Shown: in pieces, positions 57,311-64,000 of the stretch | Numbering within the stretch: position 1 is the stretch's first letter | Layout: every line of letters begins with the position of its first letter | NCBI GenBank assembly: GCA_026417415.1 | Contig: JAOADG010000008.1 | Coordinates: forward strand, 558,001 to 622,000 | DNA from: a bacterium | GTDB lineage: Bacteria > Electryoneota > JAOADG01 | Direction: 5' to 3' | Length of the DNA: 64,000 nt | Program-made: the position numbers and the translations under genes | Notes under the pieces: model-generated | The model's input: the letters and a program-made list of their open reading frames with translations, nothing else | What the model was told of the DNA's origin: nothing | The model's database searches: none

Positions 57311-59488
57311 ATGACATTTGATTTATCTGAATTGAATCCGCAACAAAGGAAAGCTGTTAATATCGTTAACGGTTCTGTATTGGTGATTGCAGGTGCTGGT
57401 TCAGGTAAAACAAAAACATTAACCTATAGAATAGCCAACCTAATTTACCATAAATATGCTAAACCTTATGAAATATTAGCGATTACTTTTACTAATAAAG
57501 CTGCTCGTGAATTGGTCGATCGGGTTCATAAAATTCTGAACAAGACACAATTAGGCGATGAGCGATATGGATCCGTTGAGGTCTCTACTTTTCATAAATT
57601 TGGTGTTCGTTTGTTGAGAAGATATGCTAATTTAATAGGAAGAGAATTTAATTTTTCTATTTACGATAAAAATGATTCAGAAAACGTTTTGAAGCAAATT
57701 TTGAAAGAAAAAGGGTTATCCATCAATAGTTATCCTACACGATGGTTAGTTGACATCATGTCAGAAATGAAAAATAATTTTTTAACCTTTGATGAAATAG
57801 AAAAAATTTATCCGAAAGAAACTCAGGTTATTCAAGATATCTTCAAACAATATGAAGAACGATTATTACGTGCAAATGCTTTTGATTTAGATGATTTGTT
57901 GTGCATCCCAGTAAAACTAATGAAGATGAATGAAGAACTACTACTCACTTATCGTAGGAGAATACAGTACATCCATGTAGATGAATATCAAGATACAAAC
58001 CAAATTCAATTAGAACTTCTAAAATTGCTAGATGGAGATCGTTCTATTGTTTTTGCTGTAGGTGATGTCGATCAAGCAATTTATGGTTGGCGTGGTGCAA
58101 ACATCAGAAACATTTTGAGTTTTCACAGAGATTTTGCAAATGTGCAAATCGTGAAATTGGAACAAAATTATAGAAGTACACCAGGCATACTGAGAAGTGC
58201 TAATGCAGTGATAGAAAAAAATTTACAACGACAATCCAAGATATTATGGACTAAGAATTTAGAAGGCGAAAAGATAAAGTTTATTGCTGCTTTAGATCCT
58301 ACAGAAGAAGCGTGTAAAACAATTCAATGGTTATTATTAGATCAAAAAGGAACGAAATCAATTTTGTTTAGGACGAATGCACAATCTTTCCCATTTGAAC
58401 AGTATTGTATTGAAAACAATATTCCATATAAGTTAGTTGGAACAGTTCGATTTTTTGAAAGAAAAGAAATAAAAGATGCAATGTCATATATCAGAATTTT
58501 AGAACAACCTGATGATGATATCGCATTTGAACGTGCATTATCTTTTCCTAATCGTGGAATAGGAAAAATTACTTTAGATAGAATTCGACAGTTAGCCAAT
58601 CAAAATGGGAGTTCTCTCTTTCAGACCATTCAAGCAGAAAATTTTTATGAAGTATTTGGTAAAAGAGTACCCAAACAATTATCCATTTTTATAGATGATT
58701 TACTTAAACTGCAAAGAATGATATCCTCAATTTTAAACCCTACAATTGCGATTCGCAATTGGCTTATAAATAATGGATTTATGGCAACATTGAAAAGTGA
58801 AAAAGATGGAGATGAACGTTTAAGAAATTTAGATATGCTTTTTTCGCAATTGCATCATTATTTTTCTAATCATAATGATGCAAAATTATTGGATTTTATA
58901 GAATTCGTTACTTTACAAAGTGAACAAGATACGATTGACGAAACAGAGCAGTCAATCCTATTAATGACATGCCATGCAGCAAAAGGACTTGAATTTGATT
59001 CAGTTGTAGTAGTTGGTTTGGAGGAAACATTGTTTCCTTTAGGAGATGAATATTCAAAAGATTTAGATTTAGAGGAAGAACGAAGATTGTTTTATGTAGC
59101 TATGACAAGAGCCAAAAGGCGTCTTGCAATTTCAAGAGCGTTTATGCGTAACAAATATGGGATATTTGAAAAGACAACACCATCAAGGTTTTTATATGAT
59201 ATTCCATTAGAAGAAGTTGATGGGGACAAAACTGAGATGTTGTTTCAAGAACGTGTCATTAGTTCTAATAGCATTAAAAAAAGCAACATAACAACATCTC
59301 TAAATAATCATAAAAATAACATTACTGAATTCTATGAAGGACAAAAAATTCATCACTCATTGTTTGGGTTTGGTAAAATACTGCGAAGCACAAAATATGA
59401 AGATGGATTCAAAATTGTAGTGGATTTCGATAATGTCGGTGTAAAGACGTTATTGACTCAATATACAAATATTACTATCCAAGGTTAG
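57311..59488 (+). CDS. UvrD/PcrA-type ATP-dependent DNA helicase
   Basis: A superfamily 1A 3'-5' helicase of 725 residues. Motifs in order: Q motif LNPQQRKAVN, Walker A GAGSGKTKTLTYRI, Ia ITFTNKAARELVDRV, II HVDEYQDTNQIQ, III GDVDQAIYGWRGA, IV LEQNYRSTPGIL, V TCHAAKGLEFDSVVVVGLEE and VI RRLFYVAMTRAKRRL. The C-terminus ends in a small Tudor-like fold (IHHSLFGFGKILRS) as in PcrA. It acts in nucleotide excision repair, replication restart or removal of RecA. Complete. Confidence 0.95.
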   Translation: MTFDLSELNPQQRKAVNIVNGSVLVIAGAGSGKTKTLTYRIANLIYHKYAKPYEILAITFTNKAARELVDRVHKILNKTQLGDERYGSVEVSTFHKFGVRLLRRYANLIGREFNFSIYDKNDSENVLKQILKEKGLSINSYPTRWLVDIMSEMKNNFLTFDEIEKIYPKETQVIQDIFKQYEERLLRANAFDLDDLLCIPVKLMKMNEELLLTYRRRIQYIHVDEYQDTNQIQLELLKLLDGDRSIVFAVGDVDQAIYGWRGANIRNILSFHRDFANVQIVKLEQNYRSTPGILRSANAVIEKNLQRQSKILWTKNLEGEKIKFIAALDPTEEACKTIQWLLLDQKGTKSILFRTNAQSFPFEQYCIENNIPYKLVGTVRFFERKEIKDAMSYIRILEQPDDDIAFERALSFPNRGIGKITLDRIRQLANQNGSSLFQTIQAENFYEVFGKRVPKQLSIFIDDLLKLQRMISSILNPTIAIRNWLINNGFMATLKSEKDGDERLRNLDMLFSQLHHYFSNHNDAKLLDFIEFVTLQSEQDTIDETEQSILLMTCHAAKGLEFDSVVVVGLEETLFPLGDEYSKDLDLEEERRLFYVAMTRAKRRLAISRAFMRNKYGIFEKTTPSRFLYDIPLEEVDGDKTEMLFQERVISSNSIKKSNITTSLNNHKNNITEFYEGQKIHHSLFGFGKILRSTKYEDGFKIVVDFDNVGVKTLLTQYTNITIQG

Positions 59489-59490
59489 CT

Positions 59491-60342
59491 ATGATGAACA
59501 CAGTTCAATGGGATGAATTAGTAATTCGTGCCTTAGAAGAAGATCAGGTACTTCATGATATTACCACATTCACTTTTGTTAAGGAAAGTCTTACGGGCCT
59601 CGCAACGATTATTGCAAGAGCTGAAGGTGTATTATGTGGTGTTCCTGCAGTTGAAAAAGCTTTTGAGCTGACCGGAAATCAAGTACAACTGGAATGGTTA
59701 TATCAAGAGGGTGAGATTTTCCCAAAAGATTCTAAAATCCTTCAAATTAAAGGTAATATCAGGAACATTCTTTTAGGTGAACGTGTAGCTTTGAATTTTT
59801 TATCTCTTTTATCTGGGATTGCAACATTAACCAATCAATTTGTTGAGAAGGTTAAACCTTATGGATGTAAAATTCGTGATACACGTAAAACTCATCCAGG
59901 TTTACGAGATGCTGAAAAGTATGCTGTCCGAGTAGGTGGTGGTGAAAACCACCGTTTAAATCTTTCTACATTTGGTTTAATCAAAGAAAATCATATTTTA
60001 GCCTCTGGTGGATATGACAAATTACTTTTGCAATTGAAGGAATTAAATACAAAGAATATCGTTGAATTTGAATTAGAAGTTGAAAATTTAGAACAATTTC
60101 AGTTGGCTTTAAATGTTGGAATTAAAGAAATTTTATTAGATAACTTCACGCCTCAAATGGTTCAGCAAGCAGTTGCAATGAATGTTTCCAACGCTATCTT
60201 AGAAGCATCAGGTGGTATTCGTTTAGATAATGTTGAAGATTATGCAAGAACAGGTGTACATCGTATTTCGGTTGGTGCGATAACACACTCAGCATTACCA
60301 ATTGATTTTTCATTACGTATTCAACAAGTAAATTTGTGTTAG
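59491..60342 (+). CDS. nadC: Nicotinate-nucleotide diphosphorylase (quinolinate phosphoribosyltransferase)
   Basis: Converts quinolinate and PRPP to NaMN in de novo NAD synthesis. It has 283 residues. Motifs are LLGERVALNFLSLLSGIAT, IRDTRKTHPGLRDAEKYAV, GGGENHRLNL, IKENHI, VEFELEVENLEQ, LLDNFTP and LEASGGIRLDNV, ending in the usual DFSLR. It starts just after the helicase stop. nadA and nadB are not in the window. Confidence 0.97.
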   Translation: MMNTVQWDELVIRALEEDQVLHDITTFTFVKESLTGLATIIARAEGVLCGVPAVEKAFELTGNQVQLEWLYQEGEIFPKDSKILQIKGNIRNILLGERVALNFLSLLSGIATLTNQFVEKVKPYGCKIRDTRKTHPGLRDAEKYAVRVGGGENHRLNLSTFGLIKENHILASGGYDKLLLQLKELNTKNIVEFELEVENLEQFQLALNVGIKEILLDNFTPQMVQQAVAMNVSNAILEASGGIRLDNVEDYARTGVHRISVGAITHSALPIDFSLRIQQVNLC

Positions 60343-60367
60343 TAGAACATTGAAAAAAAGAGGATAA

Positions 60368-62083
60368 ATGGGCAAGTTCTCATTAGTATTACACAGTCAT
60401 TTGCCATGGGTGATTTCACATGGGAAATGGCCGCATGGTTCCGTGTGGTTAGTTGAAGCTGCTACCGAATGTTACATTCCACTGATTGAAATGTTAGATC
60501 GTTTGATATCTGATAAAATTCAACCGAATATCACTATTGGGATAACACCTGTACTTGCAGAACAACTTGCTGATCCTTCATTTGCATCTGAGCTAATTGA
60601 ATATCTTGAACTTAAAATTACTGCAAGTATTGAAGATAAAAGGCATTTTCAAAATCAGAATAATCCTGCCTTACAAAGTTTATCCGAATATTGGGAAAAA
60701 TTTTATTGGCACCAGTACTATTTATTTCGTGATGTTTACCATCAAGATCTATTAAAACAATTCAAGCGTTTACAAGATTCTAACGCAATAGAAATCATTA
60801 CTTGTGCAGCAACTCATGGTTATTCACCACTTCTTGGACTAGATGAATCAATATATGCCCAATTTGCCACTGGTGTTGATGTTTATCGAAAACATTTTGG
60901 TAAAAATCCTTTAGGTACTTGGTTACCAGAATGTGCGTACCGACCTGCTTACCATTGGTCAACACCTGTTTCATCTGACATTCAATCTTACAACAGGTTA
61001 GGGGTTGAAGAAATATTAGATTTGGTGAACCTTAGATATTTTATTGTTGATTCACATTTATTAGAGGGTGGAAAACCAATCGGTGTGTATTTAGAGAGAT
61101 TTGAAGGTCTTAAAAAACTTTGGGAAGAATTTGAAAAAAGTCAGGTTAAACAACCCGAGATTAAAACCACTCCTCTAAAAATGCATTGGGTGGGGGAATC
61201 GCCCGATAAACACCCTGTTGCAGTGTTTACAAGACATCCACAAACTACATTACAAGTTTGGTCTGGTGAACATGGTTATCCGGGTGATGGTTATTATCTC
61301 GATTTTCATAAGAAACATTTTCCTGGTGGAAATAGATATTGGCGTGTTACATCTGCAAAAGCCGACTTAGGTGCTAAAGAAATCTATCAACCGGAAATGG
61401 TAGAATGGCGTTTAAACGAAAATAGCGATCATTTTGTAGAATTAGTCAATAAAATTGTTAGTAATGCTGTACTTGAAGGAATAGAAAATCCTATCGTATG
61501 TGCACCATTTGATACTGAACTGTTTGGACACTGGTGGTTTGAAGGGATACGTTGGATTGAGAAGGTAATACGAAAACTGTATCATTCTTCTGTACATCCT
61601 TCGACATTGAAGGAAGTTTACCAAGAGACGAAAATAGCAACTAAAGTAAAGTTACCTGAAGGATCGTGGGGTGAAGGTGGATTTCATCATATTTGGTTAA
61701 ATCAAGATACTGCTTGGACTTGGGAAGATATTTATCAATGTGAAATACAATTTGTTACAATTTTAAAAAAATACTTTCATACTAAAGATTCTTATTTAAT
61801 AAAGCTTTTAGAACAATTAGCACGAGAGTTAATGTTAATACAATCATCAGATTGGCAATTTCTAATTTCAACTGTTGCAGCAAGAGATTATTCTGAAATG
61901 CGGTTTCGAATCCATCATCACGATTTTATGAAACTTGTGCAAATTATTGAGAGTTATTCCAATGGTATCCCATTAACGAATGAACAAAAACAATTTGTAC
62001 AAGATATTTGTATTAGAGATTCTTTATTTCAAGAAATCAATCTTGAATACTGGTTAAAGGACTTAAATGAGTATAGGAGATGA
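60368..62083 (+). CDS. GH57-family 1,4-alpha-glucan branching enzyme (DUF1957)
   Basis: A 571-residue glycoside hydrolase family 57 enzyme. The first conserved region is LVLHSHLPWV (His9 and His11). The nucleophile Glu is E188 in TWLPECAYRP and the acid/base Asp is D382 in CAPFDTELFGHWWFEG. The DUF1957 C-terminal helical domain carries SSDWQFLISTVAARDYSEMR. These features match GH57 branching enzymes that introduce alpha-1,6 branches into glycogen-like polymers. A long surface loop (about 250-300) includes charged residues. The thioredoxin gene overlaps its end. Confidence 0.9.
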   Translation: MGKFSLVLHSHLPWVISHGKWPHGSVWLVEAATECYIPLIEMLDRLISDKIQPNITIGITPVLAEQLADPSFASELIEYLELKITASIEDKRHFQNQNNPALQSLSEYWEKFYWHQYYLFRDVYHQDLLKQFKRLQDSNAIEIITCAATHGYSPLLGLDESIYAQFATGVDVYRKHFGKNPLGTWLPECAYRPAYHWSTPVSSDIQSYNRLGVEEILDLVNLRYFIVDSHLLEGGKPIGVYLERFEGLKKLWEEFEKSQVKQPEIKTTPLKMHWVGESPDKHPVAVFTRHPQTTLQVWSGEHGYPGDGYYLDFHKKHFPGGNRYWRVTSAKADLGAKEIYQPEMVEWRLNENSDHFVELVNKIVSNAVLEGIENPIVCAPFDTELFGHWWFEGIRWIEKVIRKLYHSSVHPSTLKEVYQETKIATKVKLPEGSWGEGGFHHIWLNQDTAWTWEDIYQCEIQFVTILKKYFHTKDSYLIKLLEQLARELMLIQSSDWQFLISTVAARDYSEMRFRIHHHDFMKLVQIIESYSNGIPLTNEQKQFVQDICIRDSLFQEINLEYWLKDLNEYRR

Positions 62084-62084
62084 A

Positions 62085-62417
62085 GTGAGCGCAGTAAAAG
62101 AAATCACAGATCAAACTTTTCAAACTGAAGTGTTACAAAGTAAAATACCAGTACTGGTTGATTGTTGGGCAGAGTGGTGTGCACCTTGTAGAATGATATC
62201 ACCCATTATAGAGCGATTAAGTCAAGAATACAATGGAAAATTTGCTGTTTATAAATGCAATATCGACTCCAATTTTCAAACTGCAGTACAATTTGGGATC
62301 AGTTCTATTCCCACATTACTTTTTTTTAAAGATGGTTTGTTGGTAAATAAATTAATTGGTGCATATCCCAAGGAAATTATTAAAGAGAAAATGGAAGAAA
62401 TTTTAAGAAAGGGTTAA
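62085..62417 (+). CDS. trxA: Thioredoxin
   Basis: A small dithiol oxidoreductase, 110 residues from GTG 62085, which has AGGAG five bases upstream and gives the family-typical start MSAVKEITDQTF. An ATG at 62067 is an alternative that would add six residues. The active site is WCAPC (C32, C35), a common variant. The cis-proline region is SSIPTLLFFKDG. The -35 element of the next promoter overlaps its stop codon. Confidence 0.95.
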   Translation: MSAVKEITDQTFQTEVLQSKIPVLVDCWAEWCAPCRMISPIIERLSQEYNGKFAVYKCNIDSNFQTAVQFGISSIPTLLFFKDGLLVNKLIGAYPKEIIKEKMEEILRKG

Positions 62418-62442
62418 CAAGCTCTTTAAATTTTAGTATATT
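62414..62442 (+). promoter_or_regulatory. Sigma70-type promoter for the riboflavin operon
   Basis: TTAACA (62414-62419) and TATATT (62437-62442) are separated by exactly 17 bases; each differs from consensus at one position. Transcription would start about 62448-62450, right at the first base of the riboswitch P1 stem. The -35 box overlaps the thioredoxin stop codon (62415-62417). Confidence 0.7.
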
Positions 62443-62447
62443 CTTTG

Positions 62448-62556
62448 CGTCTTCAGGGATGGGTGAAATTCCCTATCGGTGGTATAGCCCACGAGCGAGT
62501 TAGCATGAGCTGTTGAAATTACAGCGCCGACGGTATAGTCCGGATGAAAGAAGATG
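62448..62556 (+). promoter_or_regulatory. FMN riboswitch (RFN element)
   Basis: A complete FMN aptamer. P1 is formed by CGTCTTC (62448-62454) with GAAGATG (62550-62556). The core shows the invariant segments AGGGATGGGTGAAATTCCC, TATCGGTGGTATAGCCCACGAGC (read in parts), then TGTTGAAATTACAGCGCCGAC and GGTATAGTCCGGATGAAAGAAGA (read in parts). These match the RFN consensus closely. In other bacteria, FMN binding turns off riboflavin genes. Here it sits 74 bases before ribD, with a terminator between them, so control by premature termination is expected. Confidence 0.96.
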
Positions 62557-62589
62557 TACGTTTGTCATTTAATTTGATAAATGGTGTAC

Positions 62590-62613
62590 AACCCCTGAAC
62601 GCAGGGGTTTTTC
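62590..62613 (+). terminator. Riboswitch-controlled intrinsic terminator before ribD
   Basis: AACCCCTG (62590-62597) pairs with CAGGGGTT (62602-62609) around the loop AACG, followed by a T-run (62608-62612). Bases CCCTGAA (62593-62599) are the perfect complement of TTCAGGG (62452-62458) in the 5' P1 region of the aptamer, so P1 and an antiterminator would exclude each other. The 33 bases between aptamer and terminator also contain a small CATTTA/TAAATG hairpin. Confidence 0.88.
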
Positions 62614-62629
62614 TATTTTAGGAGTTACT

Positions 62630-63712
62630 TTGAATTCAGATGAGTTTTGGATGTCTCGTGCATTAAAAGTTGCATTAAAAGGATTTGGTAAAGTAGGACC
62701 TAATCCAATGGTAGGTGCGATTATTGTGAAGGATGGAAAGTTACTGTCTTCAGGCGCTCATGTGAAATTTGGTGGTCCACATGCTGAAATAAATGCATTA
62801 AAAAAAATTCAATTTCAAGCGAAAGGTGCATCTTTATACGTTACTTTAGAGCCCTGTAACCACTATGGTAAAACTCCCCCCTGTACAAATGCGATTATTC
62901 AATCAGGAATAAGTCGTGTTGTTTCTGCCACTATGGATCCTAATCCAATAGTAAGTGGTAGAGGATATGCCCGTCTTAGAAATGCAGGAATAGAAGTTAT
63001 TGACGGTATCTTATGTGAAAAAGCAGTTGAGTTAAATACAGCATATTTTAAGCATTTACTTTCTGGGTTACCTTATACCATCTTAAAAATAGCACAATCT
63101 TTAGATGGGAAAATTGCTACTTCAACAGGTCAATCGCAATGGATAACTGGCGAACTTTCCAGAAGATTTGTTCATCAAGTGCGTTCTGAAGTAGATGCAG
63201 TGATTGTAGGCATTGGAACAGTGTTACAAGATGATCCCCTATTAAATGTTCGTTTAGTGAAAGGTCAAAATCCGATACGAATAATTTTGGACAGTAGGTT
63301 TAGAACTCCTCCAACAGCAAAGTTATTTCAAATTCCTTCACCAATAATAGTTATGGGAATTGCAGGCGAAGGGGTAGATAGACAATTGAAATTAAAACAG
63401 GCCGGTGCTGAAGTGATAGAATTACCAAAAGCAGATGAACATTTAAGTTTGTTCGATGCATTGAGAGTATTACCTAGACGTGGAATTAATAGAATTCTTG
63501 TAGAAGGAGGAAGAAAGATAGCCACTGAATTTTTGAAAAAAAAATTGGTGGACGAATTAATTGTCGCTATAGCACCGAAAATCATAGGTGAAGATGGCAT
63601 ATCATCATTTAGTAGTTTAGGAATAACTCATGTGGATGAAGCAATTCATTTTAAGCATTTACATATTGAACGCTTTGGGAATGATATCCACTTAAGGTTG
63701 CAAGTACAATAA
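62630..63712 (+). CDS. ribD: Bifunctional riboflavin deaminase/reductase RibD
   Basis: Carries out deamination and then reduction of the pyrimidine intermediate of riboflavin synthesis. It has 360 residues. The deaminase domain has HAE (51-53) and EPCNHYGKTPPC (74-85) as zinc ligands. The reductase domain has KIAQSLDGKIAT, SEVDAVIVGIGTVLQDDP and ILVEGGRKIATEFL. The start is TTG 62630, supported by AGGAG at 62620-62624 and by the conserved MNSDEFWMSRAL. It is preceded by the FMN riboswitch and terminator. Its stop overlaps the ribE start. Confidence 0.96.
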   Translation: MNSDEFWMSRALKVALKGFGKVGPNPMVGAIIVKDGKLLSSGAHVKFGGPHAEINALKKIQFQAKGASLYVTLEPCNHYGKTPPCTNAIIQSGISRVVSATMDPNPIVSGRGYARLRNAGIEVIDGILCEKAVELNTAYFKHLLSGLPYTILKIAQSLDGKIATSTGQSQWITGELSRRFVHQVRSEVDAVIVGIGTVLQDDPLLNVRLVKGQNPIRIILDSRFRTPPTAKLFQIPSPIIVMGIAGEGVDRQLKLKQAGAEVIELPKADEHLSLFDALRVLPRRGINRILVEGGRKIATEFLKKKLVDELIVAIAPKIIGEDGISSFSSLGITHVDEAIHFKHLHIERFGNDIHLRLQVQ

Positions 63713-64000
63713 TGTTTACTGGAATCATAGAAGATATTGGTACAATCGTTGATATACGATCTTTACGTAAAGAGAAAGAATTTACCATTCAATCAAAGAT
63801 TGCCCCTTCATTACAAAATGGACAATCGGTAGCGGTGAATGGAGTTTGTTTGTCGGTCGTCACAAATACAACCGATCAATTCAAAGTATTAGCGGTGTAT
63901 GAAACACTACAAAGGACCAATTTATCAGAATTAAAAAAAGGAAATAAAGTTCACTTAGAACGTGCGTTATCGCTTTTCCAAAGGTTTGATGGTCATATTG
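63712..64000 (+). CDS. ribE: Riboflavin synthase alpha subunit, 5' part (runs off right edge)
   Basis: The enzyme that dismutates two lumazine molecules to riboflavin. The first 96 residues are visible from ATG 63712, which overlaps the ribD stop by one base. They include MFTGIIEDIGTI, VAVNGVCLSVV, YETLQRTNLSELKKG and LERALSLFQRFDGHI, that is the whole first lumazine-binding barrel with its typical ending. The second barrel is outside. It is the second gene of the FMN-controlled operon; ribBA and ribH may follow. Confidence 0.95.
   Translation, partial: MFTGIIEDIGTIVDIRSLRKEKEFTIQSKIAPSLQNGQSVAVNGVCLSVVTNTTDQFKVLAVYETLQRTNLSELKKGNKVHLERALSLFQRFDGHI

Noticed and set aside
62175-62195. Thioredoxin active site WCAPC instead of WCGPC
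   Set aside because: CAPC is a frequent variant in ordinary bacterial thioredoxins, so it is not notable.

Overview
The window is AT-rich, densely coded chromosomal DNA from a Gram-negative (diderm) bacterium. The start of lptD, apolipoprotein N-acyltransferase, a BamD-like lipoprotein and lipoprotein signal peptidase all point to an outer membrane. A subtilisin-like protease with a type IX-secretion-style C-terminal sorting domain, a PorV-like barrel protein, a three-subunit SdhC(b558)-SdhA-SdhB complex and a long type 2 IleRS suggest the FCB superphylum (relatives of Bacteroidota, Chlorobi or Ignavibacteria, or a candidate phylum nearby). Clear Shine-Dalgarno sequences before many genes argue against classical Bacteroidia. 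No finer placement is possible from the sequence alone. No mobile element, CRISPR array, tRNA or rRNA was seen.

Left part (1-18765) is all minus strand. In transcription order it holds a secreted S8 protease with its own terminator, thrS, an EF-G2-type GTPase, a HIT hydrolase, sdhCAB, a tight five-gene envelope-glycan cluster (three membrane GT2 glycosyltransferases, a flippase-like membrane protein and a NodB-type deacetylase), rarA and the 5' part of lptD.

At 18766-18909 transcription diverges, and everything to the right is plus strand, often with overlapping stop and start codons. The order is: yggS, ileS, a zinc-finger-degenerate DksA-like gene, lspA; TPM protein, nucleotidyltransferase, lemA; an MBL hydrolase, pgi and a nitrilase-family amidase; glutamate dehydrogenase; pyrH, frr and ferredoxin; mutS, a PorV-like protein, yicC, gmk, rpoZ, coaBC, udg, dnaB; relA/spoT, ruvX, lnt, bamD, nadD, ligA; efp, accB, accC; gcvH, gcvPA; a slipin, a PEGA protein, an rsuA-family synthase, DUF1858, mltG, uvrD/pcrA, nadC; a GH57 branching enzyme and thioredoxin. 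It ends with an FMN riboswitch controlling ribD and ribE, ribE running off the right edge.

Most content is housekeeping: nucleotide, NAD, CoA, riboflavin and fatty-acid cofactor supply, translation, replication and repair. The points most worth a second look are: the complete FMN-riboswitch control region, with promoter, aptamer, terminator and a visible antiterminator pairing; the DksA paralog with half its zinc ligands; a Rel enzyme with a YFYD motif; an EF-G2 with NCLD instead of NKxD; a DUF1858 gene whose conserved N-terminus seems to need an AUU-type start; and the five-gene glycan cluster. I saw no clearly new defence or mobile system.
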